The notes: generated by a model from the letters alone, not told the origin. Positions 36,545 through 47,280 are shown, counted from the stretch's first letter. The stretch is DNA of 64,000 nucleotides from Epiperipatus broadwayi (GCA_028023455.1 JAQFVV010000055.1:6108030-6172029); one strand, 5' to 3'. Translations and numbers: made by a program.

Positions 36545-36860
36545 AGATATTTAAAATATCACATGACCATCATTCTTTAGGCTTACACAATCTGTTTTTC
36601 ACAGAGGCAAAATTCTCCATACAGTAGCACTACTCAATGCAAACCAGAGTAATCAATAGATGCAGGAAGATAGGTGCAGTGCTCTTAGATCCAAGGTTCC
36701 TCACTGATGAAAGCCACAAGCTAGAAACTATTCTGGGGATATTAGATGAGTATGCACTAGATAGGGATTTTATGCACAAACCTTCCTGCAGCCATTGATT
36801 ACTCTGGTTTGCACTGAGTGGTGCTAGTGTAAGGAGAGTTTTGCCTGTGTGATATTTAAA
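36545..36860. repeat. Family A foldback, intact copy
   Basis: The best complete copy. The left arm 'aggcaaaattctccatacag' (36605) continues 'gcaaaccagagtaatcaa'. The right arm is 'gattactctggtttgcact' (about 36792), followed by 'aaggagagttttgcctgtgt' (about 36834). The outer left extension 'atcacatgaccatcattc' is also a family end. 'atatttaaaatat' occurs at both outer flanks (36549 and 36849) and may be part of a target duplication. The hammerhead motif lies in the loop on the + strand. Confidence 0.85.
36696..36742 (+). ncRNA. Hammerhead ribozyme-like motif, family A
   Basis: The 5' flank UUCCUCA and CUGAUGA (36703-36709) are followed by stem II AAGCCACAAGCUA, then GAAAC (36724-36728), UA, UUC and UGGGGA. 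Stem I pairs over 6 bp (UCCUCA with UGGGGA, one G-U). Core CUGAUGA and GAAA are intact. The G of the GUC cleavage triplet has become U, which removes one stem III pair, so this copy is probably weak or inactive. Confidence 0.55.
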
Positions 36861-37003
36861 ATATATACATTAAAAAAAAGAATAACCTTTTAAGCAAACA
36901 GATTTTAATCATTTGAGAGTCATTAAACTTAGACAATTTAATTTTGGCATCTTTTACTATTAATATGTGTTTCCTACAACTGTTTGAAAAAAAAATCTTC
37001 AAA

Positions 37004-37217
37004 TGAATTCCAAGAATTGAGATCTGACTGATCATGTTTTAAAGACCTATACTGAAAATAATCTTCAAAATAAAAGTCGGTACCATCATTATAGATTTGA
37101 TCTTAACTGATGAATTCCAAGAACTGAGATCTGACTGATCACATTTTAAATACCCATACTGAAAATAATCTTCAAAATAAAAGTCGGTACCATCATTATA
37201 GATTTGATCTTAACTTA
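37004..37217. repeat. 107-bp direct tandem duplication
   Basis: Units 37004-37110 and 37111-37217 both begin 'tgaattccaagaa' and end 'gatttgatcttaact', with only a few substitutions. This is a recent local duplication. No coding content. Confidence 0.9.
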
Positions 37218-37259
37218 TAAAAATGATTTTTTTCTAAAAGATCTAAAACTGTATTTATT

Positions 37260-37480
37260 ATATTTTTATCTTTCTTATTGCATTACTAAATCCATATAAT
37301 ATTGATATGATCTATGTCCTTTATTACTTTTTACAATGCTTTTTTACAACCACTATTGACAGTTTCGATTCCCCCAGCAATCTTCAGAATTGTAACAAAC
37401 ACAATAGAAATGCATGAATACAAATATAGTGGGTTGTAAAAAGTAATAAAGAACATAGATCATATTAATATTATACTGTA
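37260..37480. repeat. Family D inverted repeat with hammerhead-like core
   Basis: The left arm 'atgatctatgtcctttatta' (37308) pairs with the right arm 'taataaagaacatagatcat' (about 37443). Arms continue inward through 'ctttttacaa' and 'ccactattgacagttt'. On the minus strand the core is CUGAAGA (37387-37381), a shortened stem II region UUGCUGGGGGAAUC and GAAAC (37366-37362). Compared with 43314-43342, three bases after CUGAAGA are missing, weakening stem II. Confidence 0.75.
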
Positions 37481-38443
37481 TTTATTTAGTGTTTGGTTGT
37501 TTTTTTTTTAGATAGCTTAATAACAAAATGTAAAATAAATTTCATGGTGCCTTTATTAAGTCTTTTAATTCTATGACGCTCTTTAACTATGCAGTTTTTA
37601 TTTATCCATATCTTCATAGATCAATGCCCATTGAATCTCATTTATGAAGTAGATTAATGCAACAATCATGAATTGTCTGAAATTTCTTTATAAGACTTCA
37701 ATACCAACAGCTTTACTGTTGGATCTGAAAAAATTAATTTATTTGGAACCTCCTAAGAAATTCTATTTATTATCCCATAACTGTATAGTTACAGATTCCT
37801 GATTGAATGTCTAGAAAGGCGATCTTCATTTGTGATGAAATTTAAGTGACAAAACTGTATTTTGAGTTATTGGCAAGTCTCATGTACTTAACAGTTTTTT
37901 TATACATTTTCAGTGAAACATTTTCTGATAAGCTAATGGAAAAAATGTGAATAAATACGAATCACCTGCAAATGAATAGATTTGAGTAATATTTCTTAGG
38001 CTAGTATTTGAATATCCAGAAGTTTAGTATGGGTATTTTCTCTCCCAACATTGGGCACAAGATTCACCTATAGAATATGCTACCAAAGCTATATATAAAA
38101 TGCTAGAATTCCAATTCTATCCCAACTCCAAGTAGTTCCAGCTAGATTTCCAAGAAGATTATTTCTAGAAAATGTTTTAGATTTAACCTTAGATAAATGA
38201 GGAAAATAAGTTAGTCTATAATCCAGAGTTACTACTAAGTAGCATGGGGTAGGATTATGTTTCAGTTCATTTTGCGAAAAGTTGTATTCAGATTACGAGA
38301 TGTTTTCTTGTTATTAAGATTAGAAAGAAGTTGAGCATACTATCTGTTCTATCTTAACTTTCTTTTGATTAATAGAATAGTTCAGCTTCCATCTTGTCTC
38401 GATTGGATTGAACAGTCATTGCCACAGACCGATGGTTATATGA
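37481..38443. other. Unassigned DNA
   Basis: No frame, exon or repeat family recognised. Confidence 0.5.
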
Positions 38444-38995
38444 AGAGATAACATATCCAATGGGAGAAACAGGCCAATGGTTGATGATGTTCAGTGAATC
38501 TGATTGTTTTCATTATGGGAGGGTACCTGGATATAAATAGTCATGTTGCATGTGAGGGGGGTAATAACAATTTACTAACAGATCCAGTAGTACAAATGTC
38601 TATAATAAAATTAAAGCAAATGAGGCAAGTTCTTGTTAGAACCGGAAGCTGATAGATCCTAGATCAGACCCAAGGGAAGCTGTTGCAGTACAGCTGAAAG
38701 TGTTGCCATATCTACACATGAAGCAAGGTGTCCAGAACATCTAGAAGTATCAACTGTACCTGCTCACAAAGAAAACTATCACAATATAACTGGTAGTGAC
38801 AATTAAACTTAGAATGTTGCCTGAAATCCCTTACAATAATAGTTGCTTAGCAACTAAATGCTATTTCAAGCCAACAGTATCTGGCAATGGTATAACAATT
38901 GTATATATTGTAAATATGCATTTTAATATTTGTTGTAATTAAGAGAGATTTCTATTTTTACAAGTTTGTGTTTATCATAATTCATGCATAAACAT
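38444..38995 (+). repeat. Family F interspersed repeat, copy 1
   Basis: Starts 'ataacatatccaatggga' and ends near 'catgcataaaca'. It shares a TATA-like 'tataaatagtc' at 38534, a poly-G stretch, 'agaaccggaagctg' and a terminal 'gtatatattgtaaat', 'tttacaagttt' and 'atcataatt' series with copies 2 and 3. All three are on the + strand. The TATA-like box near the start and A/T-rich end could fit a solo LTR or a short non-autonomous retroelement, but no clear TG..CA ends or target duplications were found. Confidence 0.7.
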
Positions 38996-39377
38996 AATAC
39001 TATCTTTCCTGGATTAGGAAATCCAAACTTTTCACGTTCTTAGTGAGAGGCTTTTCTATTTCTGGGAAAAAAAAATATCTCTACAAAATGCTATGCATTA
39101 GAAAAATCTATTCGACACTAAATAATAATCATGTTATTATGAAGAAGCATGGGCTCAACACCCATAGGTATTTGATGTTATTTTCCTAAGCCTCTATATG
39201 TTTATCCCATCTCTATTCCATTTTGTGATATCATCTATCCATATTCATTATACATTCTTATTTGTGGTTTGTATAACAGAAAATATTGAACATATGCCAC
39301 ATCATCTATCATTCAACATATATCATTGCTAAATATGCGTGTATTAGAAAAATCTGATCAAATGCGTATTTTTTCCC

Positions 39378-39476
39378 CCCATATGTCATAGCATCAGCCG
39401 GGACGCGAACCCACAACCGTCTGCAACCAACTACTTGCTTGCAAGGCTGGTGCGATGACCTCTCGGCTAACAACGC
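39378..39476 (-). repeat. tRNA-derived SINE or tRNA pseudogene
   Basis: On the minus strand the A box TTAGCCGAGAGG (39470-39459) and the B box GGTTCGCGTCC (39410-39400) are near-consensus. Between them lie 'CGCACCAGCCTTGCAAGC' and a long variable-arm-like segment, giving class II (Leu/Ser-like) spacing. The acceptor stem does not pair cleanly with the sequence after the B box, so it is more likely a SINE head or pseudogene than a working tRNA. A run of G follows on the minus strand. Confidence 0.7.
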
Positions 39477-39761
39477 TTGACTGCATATTTTTATTTAAAT
39501 CGAAAAAGATGGGAAAATGTTAAAATTAAGATGTGCGTGTATAAACGCAATGGGCACATAAAATGCTATGAACTAAATAGGCAAATTTATTTTAAAGATC
39601 ATCAACTCTGATTAAATATCAAATAGCCCTATAGCAAATTTAATTAAATGCCATTGGAAAATATGGATTAAATTCCTGATAACAATTATCTGAAAAAAGA
39701 AACATAATTAATAAAAAAATATAAGAACTCGTATTATGTATTGATTAAACAAAAATGCAGG

Positions 39762-39814
39762 TTGGAATGTAATAACATTGGTACTACCACGTGGTACCAG
39801 TGGATTCCAACCAA
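39762..39814. other. Palindromic element around CACGTG
   Basis: 'ggttggaat' at 39762 pairs with 'attccaacc' at 39806-39814. Inside, 'taccacgtggta' is a perfect 12-bp palindrome containing the E-box CACGTG. Possible regulatory site or small hairpin. The surrounding 39760-40080 is more G+C-rich than its neighbourhood, with no recognised coding. Confidence 0.35.
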
Positions 39815-41599
39815 TGAGATTATTAAAACGAAAAACTTGAACCGAGATCTTCACCAGAAGGGGAAAGAGAAATTATTAGCTATTTGTAACCCTTGAAGAA
39901 CAGGTGTTTGTCTTCCACGACAATTATTGTCAGCGTTGCCAATCCGGCCTCTTTGAGAACTATTCTCCGGACTCTTAATTAATATCTTGGGACAGCAGTA
40001 TCTGGTTGTAGGACCCATGTAAATCAACTGCCTCGAACCTGTGGTATTCGTATGCTATAACTTCGTATGTTGAAGATAGATGAACATTTATAATAACTTT
40101 ATAATTAAAGGAGTATCTATAATTTAAATTGCCATGCCACCGGTGATTATATTAGTGTCATTTTTTTTTCTATTAAATTTGCAATCCAGCTATGCTGTAA
40201 TTTGGTCACCGCTGGACATAGCAATCACTAAAAATTTTAACTTCCTTTTAATTACTTTCTCCACTATTTTTGATTAAAATACTCATTATTAACTTTTTAG
40301 TTCAGAGAGTAAAAGACTTAAATGTCTCACACAAAAATGTCAGAAATAAAACAAAAATCCTTATGAAAATTTAATTCAGACCTGGCAGTACATTGAACTT
40401 TTCATCTAAGCAATGAAAAAAATGTATTTTGCAAAATGAATGTAATCTGCTACTTTGGAGAAATTCTGAACCAGATGGAGTTTTTTTTCGATGAAGGATA
40501 GAAGTAAAATTATGTGGATTCAAAGTAAAATATTATTCAACTGCATATTTAGTGCTAAATAGTGAGTCTCTGAAGAAAAAGAGTCCAATTTCATTGACTG
40601 AATCCTCAGTTAAGTGATAATCTGCTGAATATTAGATACAAATCTATTCCCTTCAAGTGGCTCTTACATATTCTTTCACCAAACATCAGAAGAGAATTTG
40701 TACTACAGACAGGCTATTAAAAGCTCTGAAATAGATCTACTATAGTGTTAATACACACTTGATACAGTCACCAAATCAAAATCTCCATTTGAATGATTGT
40801 CCATAAAAATCTTCAACCAACAGAAAAATTAATCCAAAAGATAAACTACGTATGAGAACCCAATTAAAATTGTTTCCAAACTCAAAGCAGTTCTAGTCTT
40901 GGACATTGGTAGAGTTGTACCAAAAGTTCATGAGTTTCCATATCATTTTGCTTGCCTGGTTCAAAAATGAAAATAAACAATTGGTTATATTAATATATTA
41001 TCAGGTATAGCTTAACTTTCTGTTCTGATTTTCTGAAATTTTCATTGTAAATCAGCTAAATAAACAAAATGCTTAAGAAAAGAGAAAGAAACTGTAATTA
41101 GACAAAATATATTTAAAAATATTCATGACTTAAAAAAATAAGATATTAACTTTAATAATAACATAATAGAAAATACAGTTCAAATATTAATGTAAATAAT
41201 TGTCACTCAAAATTATTATCCATATAAAATTCCAAAAGTATTAATTTAATCTTTTAGGAATAAATAAATTAGTAGTAAACATATTTAAAAATAGCAAGTA
41301 AAAATAAATTCAGAAAATCTGTGTAAATTAATAAGCCTAATTATGGTGAGCTGCTTGCTTTTTCTTCATGATCAATGCAGAGATTAATCTTTAAAAGAGA
41401 TTACATGTAACTATTAAGTGAAGGGAAGATAGAACTGAAGAAAAAAGAACATATTTTACAATTTTTCAGATTTCTTTATAAAAATTAAATTGAATTGCTA
41501 AATGATTTATATTAATATCATTTATGTTCTTGATAGCTCATGTCTGAAAATTTCAAAGTTTCTACTTAAATATTACGTATGAAATACGTGCTGGGTTTT
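39815..41599. other. Unassigned DNA, G+C-elevated at its left end
   Basis: 39815-40080 stands out in composition but has no long frame or known motif. 40130-41599 is ordinary AT-rich sequence. Confidence 0.5.
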
Positions 41600-41760
41600 G
41601 AGTTGATATTTTAGATCTAGTGTCTGAATAGACTCCACTGACGTGAGCCATAAGTTTGAAAACAGTTGGTCTGGAAATGGGAGTGTTCTGGATAGAGATT
41701 TTAAATATTTTCTCATATCACACTTATTAATTAAGAGCTTGTTTGAACTATTGGTATGCT
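41600..41760 (+). repeat. Family A right-arm fragment, strongly diverged
   Basis: Residual blocks 'ccactgacgtgagccataag', 'ggtctgg' and 'ctggatagagattttaa' are in the family A order, with a decayed core CUGACGU..GAAAAC. No left arm. Confidence 0.5.
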
Positions 41761-41783
41761 CTCTATATTACATTAATGAATAA

Positions 41784-42283
41784 ATAACATATCTAATAGT
41801 AGAAACAGACCAATGGGTAATGGTGCTCAGTGAATCCAATTACTCTCATTATGGATGGGGATCTGATTATAAATAGTCCAGTGGGGGGGGGTAAAGTCAG
41901 ATGACAATACTTTACTGTCATTTGAATGGCAGTATATACATTATTCACTACATGGCTAAAGTAGTGAGCAAATTTACACTAGAACTGAAAGCTGCTAGAA
42001 TCTAAATGAGACACAAACAAAACTGTCGCAAAACAGTTGGAAATGTCACTGCATCTACTATGAGATAAGTTGTTGTGGTACATCTGTGAATAGTAAATAA
42101 ACTTAGAAAGATACTAGTTTCATGACAATTAGATGCTATACCTCAGAAATGGTCTCAGATAAAGGTGTAACAGTGATATATATATATATTGTAAATAAGC
42201 ATTTGTATATTTGCTTTAATTAATAAATATTTAATCATATTTTTATGAGTTGGAATTTATCATAATCATGCATAAACAACAGT
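41784..42283 (+). repeat. Family F interspersed repeat, copy 2
   Basis: Same order of blocks as copy 1 with the central part shortened. The TATA-like 'tataaatagtc' is at 41869 and is followed by a G run (41882-41890). Ends near 'catgcataaaca'. Confidence 0.7.
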
Positions 42284-42321
42284 TGGTACAGTCACAAGAG
42301 GTCTTATCTCCATTTAGATCT

Positions 42322-42533
42322 TTGTTATTAAAAAATTGACAGCTAACATTGGTAGCTTGTCAACAAAAGATTAAAATCAAATGTGAGTAGTTACTCATTA
42401 ACTATAAAAGCAGGATATTTTCACCATGGATTGATTAGCTCTGTGGTATTAAAAACTGACAGTTAACATTATTAGCACATTAATAGAAATTCTAAAAATT
42501 AAACGCAAGTAGTTACTCATTAACTATAAACAA
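42322..42533. repeat. Spaced direct repeat, about 90 bp, two copies
   Basis: Units at about 42322-42412 and 42443-42533 share 'attaaaaaattgacag', 'taacatt', 'agtagttactcattaacta' and 'taaa' in order. Non-coding duplication separated by about 30 bp. Confidence 0.75.
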
Positions 42534-43244
42534 AAGTCAATACATTTTTTTTATTTTACTATCACAGTAGGAAGAAAAAAAGAAAAATCAAAATGGTTAC
42601 AATTGGCTCATTAGAGAAGACTTCAGTTTAGCCTATTCTAAAAATTGGCCATTTTACATGGATTAAATGCTTTTCTATATACAAGCTAATCAAATCAAAA
42701 AGACAGCTTAAAAATTAACACATTTGAGTCTGTACGTGCATCAAAAATCTATGAGATATTAGGCCCTTGTGCAACCCTGTTATTTTTTGTGGAGCTTAAT
42801 TTTGATAAAGCACTATCTCTATTGTTAAAACGTTTTTGCTCAAAACTCTTTAACAATAATGCAGATATATCACTTTAATCTTTACACAAAGGGAGGGGGA
42901 GAAAGAAAAAAATTTTTGCTGTTAATCTTAGAAATCTAGCTCTGTATTGTGACTTTAGTAGTTCCTCAATGAAGTTATCAGACTAATTTATGGAATGAAA
43001 GACAACAATCTTAGAGTCAAGCTGTTGATGGACTCTGATATCATGTTCGATTCAACCATCCTTCAGGTGATTCTTAGTGGACAGCAAATCAGGAAAATCC
43101 TTTGAAGAAAATGGACTGCAGTATTAAATTTATCAATCAAAAATTCATCAAACAAATACCCAGTTGAAAAATTAAAAAAAAAAAAACCAAACTGCTGAGT
43201 AAATCAACAAAAACTTTGTTATAAATATATTAAAGTAAAACACA
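42534..43244. other. Unassigned AT-rich DNA
   Basis: No frame, exon or repeat family recognised. Confidence 0.5.
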
Positions 43245-43445
43245 TACAATACTAATATTATATATTCTTTATTAATTTTTACACTGCTTTTTTACAATCC
43301 ACTATTGACAGTTCTGAAGAAGATTGCTGGGACAATCGAAACTGTTAATAGTGGATTGTAAAAAAGCATTGTAAAAAGTAATAAAGAATATAGTTGTTAT
43401 TAATATTATATGGATTTAACAATGCAATAAGAAAGATAAAGTTGC
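43245..43445. repeat. Family D inverted repeat, best-preserved hairpin
   Basis: Arms of about 48 bp (43265-43312 and 43341-43388) pair almost perfectly, including 'ttttttacaatccactatt', and flank the core directly. The outer right flank matches the outer left flank of the 37.3-kb copy, so these are the same subfamily. Confidence 0.85.
43311..43346 (+). ncRNA. Hammerhead-like core in family D hairpin
   Basis: CUGAAGA (43314-43320), then stem II GAUUG (43322-43326), loop CUGGGA, CAAUC (43333-43337), then GAAAC (43338-43342). Relative to the 58.4-kb copy (GACUG/CAGUC), one stem II pair changed from C-G to U-A with pairing kept. Position 7 is variable in hammerheads, so CUGAAGA is acceptable. 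I cannot place the UH cleavage strand: the flanks pair with each other as one long helix instead. Confidence 0.5.
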
Positions 43446-44407
43446 AAAACACATACACAATAAATGTCTACACTAGAATACAATGTATTGATGTTGTAAG
43501 TATGTCATTCACACAGAATCTGCTTCTATTAAAACAAAAAAGAAAACAAGGAGTTCAGAAAAAGCCAGAAAAGCAATATGAAGTTAAATAATATCAACAA
43601 TGTCTGTATAAATAATGTGAGAAACATTGATTCAGCTTTCACAAGCAGAATTATTATTAATGACACATCAAGAACAAATGAACAGACATCGGGACTGCAA
43701 TGTACATTATGTCAATAAAATATGGGGGCTATCATTAATAGAAAAAGCAATCATCATCTACATCCTAGCAGGAGAGTGATTACTGGTTATCAAGCACCGA
43801 AATAACACTCTTGGGTCAAACAAGAGTTAAAGTTACTTTACGTAATTTATTTAACTCTTGTATCTGCTTGTAAGTATATCAATTTATTAGGCCTTAGCTA
43901 GTTCAATCACTTGGGCTTTACAGTGATTAAAGTGAATCGATTCACAAATAAAAAACTGAGTTTGAATCTTAAGATAATCCATAAAAATAATAAAATATGG
44001 ATAGGTGTTTAAGTCCTATGTTGTATAATTAAGAAAATCCCAAATGAGTTTCAGCAGTTATAATCAAATTTAAAAGATTACAAATAGTGGTTGTTCAAAC
44101 AACATATGGACGACATCATATGCACAGAAAACTATGGTTGAACCATACATCACCACTCAACAGAGAAGAGTTAAAAACCAGCAGCGAAAAGCCACTAATA
44201 CTGATGAGTCTACAAAGTTCAAAGCTAACAGATCTACAAAGGAAGTCATCCAACAAAGATCTGAATTATTGCATTTTCCAGGAAAATTCTAGCTAGGGGA
44301 AGAGAATGTTATATCTCAATTAACCTTCAATTAATGGACTAGTCCAAATTCCATCTTACCTTACTCAGATATGAGCATTCATCACCATGGACTAATAAAT
44401 ATATAAC
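43446..44407. other. Unassigned DNA
   Basis: A frame at 44087-44296 has no recognisable domain. No repeat family identified. Confidence 0.5.
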
Positions 44408-44900
44408 TAGATAACATATCCAATAGTAATAAACACCAATGGGTGATGATGCTCAGTGAATCTGATTGCTTTCACTGTGGATGAAGATCTAATTATCAAT
44501 AGTCCAATTGGAGGTAAAAGGGGACAGCAATAATTTGTCAGACCTGAATGACAGTACACACATTATCCACTTTATGGTTAAAGCATCAAGGCAAAGTCAT
44601 GTCAGAACTGGAAGCTGCCAGAACCTAAATCAGACATATGGCAAGTTGACACAGAACAGCTAAATCACCATATCCACTCATGAGACACATTGTCACAGTA
44701 TAATTGGCAATGGTAGGTAAAATTAGAAGGTTATCTGAAGTTCTTTACATTAATAGTTGAATGGCAACTATACCTCACCAACAGTATCAGATGAAGGTAT
44801 GACTGGTATATATTGTAAATTCACATTTGTATTTTTTTAATTAATACATACTTAATTGTATTTTTACAAGTTTGTGATTATTATAATCACACATAAATAC
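44408..44900 (+). repeat. Family F interspersed repeat, copy 3
   Basis: Starts 'ataacatatccaatagtaat' and keeps the block order of copies 1 and 2, including 'aactggaagctgc' and 'gtatatattgtaaat'. The TATA-like box has decayed to 'tatcaatagtcc' at 44495. Confidence 0.7.
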
Positions 44901-45004
44901 AACATAACAATAATCATTATTTCTTAACTAGGATTTGTTATATAACTAGTAAGATATCACAGGATGCTTCTTATATTCTGTTGTTCAACAGCTATTTAAC
45001 ATTT

Positions 45005-45345
45005 TTGCCACCTAGTGTAAACTTAAGTAATTAATAAATGCTAGTGCTTATTAAATTCCTATCCACCATTGTCCTATCCAGTATTTAGCGTATGACAGAT
45101 TGATGTGGATTAAAATATATTACTTTTTTCCAATTTTAGCTAGTAGCCAAATAGTAAAACAAGCAAAAGATGATTTTGCATTGGAACCAGAAGATTCAGA
45201 CGCAGTGCTCCCAAATCCAAAAGTTCCTCACTAATGAAGGCCATAAGTTAGTATTAATCTAGTTTGGGAATATTGTATAGGGATTTAATACACACTAACA
45301 TTTAACCTCTATTGATTACTAAAGTTTACGCTAGACGGTAAAAAT
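45005..45345. repeat. Family A foldback, degenerate
   Basis: The left block 'gccacctagtgtaaactta' (45019) and right block 'attgattactaaagtttac' (about 45310) are inverted family ends. The right-arm core at 45224-45275 is decayed (CUAAUGA, GUAUUA). The internal 'ccaaatagtaaaacaagc' block is shared with the copy at 18.7 kb. Confidence 0.7.
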
Positions 45346-45770
45346 AGAACAGCATGATGTAAGCACAGAATGTTTTATTTAATTGATTATAGTGATATAT
45401 GTAATATATATATGCCAAAAAATGCTATCGTAATTTTAAAGTACATATATTAACTGAAAAACATTCCATTTATAATTTAATTCTCTGAACGTATTTTTTG
45501 GGGGGCATGTTATAAGCAAAGTCTATAATTATTGTTTTTTCAATTATTTGTTTGTTTTTGAACAGATGATGCAATTTTCATCAATTTCCGCGAAGAAAAG
45601 TGATGCTACATCCTAGTAGTCATTACGTGAGATTATTCTGAGATAACATGTTCGTTGTTTTTTTTTTTAGCAGAGAAAAATATTAATGAATTCAATGAAA
45701 GCTGTATTTTAAACAAGTTTAGTTTCTTAAGAGAGAAAAAAAAATTTAATTTAATATTTCTACCGCTGTA
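45346..45770. other. Upstream region of TIMM13
   Basis: AT-rich DNA between the last repeat and the probable promoter. 'ccgcgaagaaaag' at 45587 is the only CpG-containing block. No further gene recognised. Confidence 0.5.
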
Positions 45771-45881
45771 GCGCTGTTGTATTTCCGGTATTTTTATTTT
45801 TTGGAATTTGAATGAAAACGTTTGCCAAGCCATTTAGGTACACGTGGGGGAAGAAGAGAGTGACCTTTAACTCGATGAACG
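45771..45881 (+). promoter_or_regulatory. Probable TIMM13 promoter/5' leader with ETS-like site
   Basis: 'atttccggta' at 45780-45789 is the complement of an ACCGGAAAT ETS/GABP-type site about 95 bp before the start codon; such sites are common in promoters of nuclear genes for mitochondrial proteins. Two upstream ATGs, at 45812 and 45875, lie in a different frame that overlaps the start of TIMM13. The transcription start is not determinable here, so part of this may be 5' UTR. Confidence 0.4.
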
Positions 45882-45989
45882 ATGGATTCTCTAGGTTCAG
45901 GAGGAAAACTTTCTGGTGTGCAAAAAGAAGAATTGATGGATCAGGTGAAACAACAGATTGCTGTGGCCAATGCTCAGGAATTGCTTCAG
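45882..45989 (+). CDS. TIMM13: Mitochondrial import inner membrane translocase subunit Tim13, exon 1
   Basis: This exon encodes 36 residues. It starts MDSLGSGGKLSGVQKEEL and ends MDQVKQQIAVANAQELLQ, then a GT donor (45990-45991). The second half is nearly identical to the conserved N-terminal helix of animal Tim13 (QVK-QIAVANAQELLQ). Tim13 pairs with Tim8 as a soluble hexameric chaperone in the mitochondrial intermembrane space, escorting hydrophobic inner-membrane proteins such as Tim23. The ATG at 45882 is chosen because an in-frame TGA lies two codons upstream and its context is strong (A at -3, G at +4). The nearby ATG at 45875 is out of frame with a weak context. The exon ends between codons (phase 0), fitting exon 2 at 57074. 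No targeting presequence is expected for this family. Confidence 0.93.
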
Positions 45990-46659
45990 GTACCGTAGTG
46001 TTTTCCCACCTTATATTTAATGGCAGTAAATTATTGTAGCAGTAACTTCTTTTTTATTATACTGTACACAATAATTACTTTAGCCTTAGTATATAACAAC
46101 TAGCAGTATTATTTTGTTGCATAAAAGTAAAGATCTTTTTTTTAAAAAAATTCCATTTGTTATCAATGACCTTTTAGGTCATTGACTATCAAAAAACATA
46201 TCAATATATCGATTTTTAAAAGATTGTTGTTAAAAAAAGGTTATCTTTTAATTCTTAAATTTTAAAGACAATTGAGAAAGTTAAAGTGTATCATCCTCTG
46301 TGTTTCTATTATGTACTTACAAAGAGAAATGAATTGTATTTTTCTGTGTTGCTGATAATGTTTCTTTAGCAGCTTGGGCAATATTTACTTTTGAGGAAAT
46401 ATCACTGAAATCTTTACGCAAAGTAATAAGTTAAACCAAAACTCTTTAAAAATGAAAAAGTTGCTTCCTGCATTATTATTACTAGAAATAAAATTTAAAA
46501 GGCCATTTTCCTAGGGCATATGAACTTGACATCGCTTTGCTGAATAAATAGACCGCTGTGTTTTGAGACTGCTTAAGTTGTCGAAATGTCTGATCTTGTT
46601 TTCGTTAATTAATATTTTTTTAATAAAAAAAAATCACCGGCAGTATTTTAATATTTCTA

Positions 46660-47280
46660 ATGAACCAAACTATTTAAACTTTTCAAATACATTTAACTGT
46701 CAGTAATAGCAGAAATCATCGCAGGATCACCATTTTTTATGCATATACAAGCTGTTTACACACAGGCAAAACTCTCCATATAGTAGCGCCACTCAGTTCA
46801 AGCCAGAGTAATCAATGGATGCAGGAAAGGTTGTGCATGTGGGGATATTAGATGAGTAGGCACTAGATAGGGAACAAACCTTCTTGTATCTTTACTCTGG
46901 CTTGAGTGGTGCTACTACATGGAGAGTTTTGCCTCTGTGTAATAGCACAAAGTTAGTATATAACACAGTGTTGAGAGATATATTATTTTTCTCATTTCTT
47001 CGTACATAGCTGGCCTGATAAGTGACAGTATTAGCATGGAATCAACTAGATAAGATTCGTAAATATTTCCATGCATCATGCTAGCCATACCTGAACAAGT
47101 AAAAAGAATACTACTCGAAATATACTAACGATTGAATATATTTGAAAAGTTTAAATAAAGTTTGAATTTTTCCAAAAACATTTAACAATATTAGGTAATG
47201 GAAGTAGTCCATCATATACTTATAACTAAAACAATATCGTCACAAACTTTCAGACGAATCCTGACAAATCACTTTACAGT
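46660..47280 (+). repeat. Family E copy in TIMM13 intron 1
   Basis: Starts 'caaatacatttaactgtcag' and ends through 'cattcaac'-like, 'taggtaatggaagtagtcc' and 'cgtcacaaactttcag' blocks, matching the arms and flanks of the 22-kb palindrome. Around 47088-47130 'cctgaacaag..ctcgaaat' is a decayed version of the family's hammerhead-like core. A family A element is nested inside. Confidence 0.65.
46771..46934. repeat. Family A short foldback nested in family E
   Basis: Inverted ends are 'aggcaaaactctccatatag' (46783) and 'tacatggagagttttgcct' (about 46915), with 'agtaatcaatggatgcagg' inside. The ribozyme core is lost: the sequence jumps from 'gtgcatg' to 'tggggatattagatgag'. The internal deletion leaves about 160 bp. 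Confidence 0.8.

Noticed and set aside
40045-40070. 'ataacttcgtat' resembling a loxP arm, preceded by 'tatgcta'
   Set aside because: Only one 12-bp arm matches; the second inverted arm is missing and the context is ordinary genomic DNA, so a chance match is more likely than a recombinase site or vector.
43311-43346. Calling family D a complete hammerhead
   Set aside because: Core and stem II are good, but no UH cleavage strand or stem I/III arrangement can be placed, so it is reported as a core only.
45812-46039. 75-codon frame across TIMM13 exon 1
   Set aside because: It is the wrong frame over the exon; the conserved Tim13 peptide lies in another frame and this one runs into the intron.
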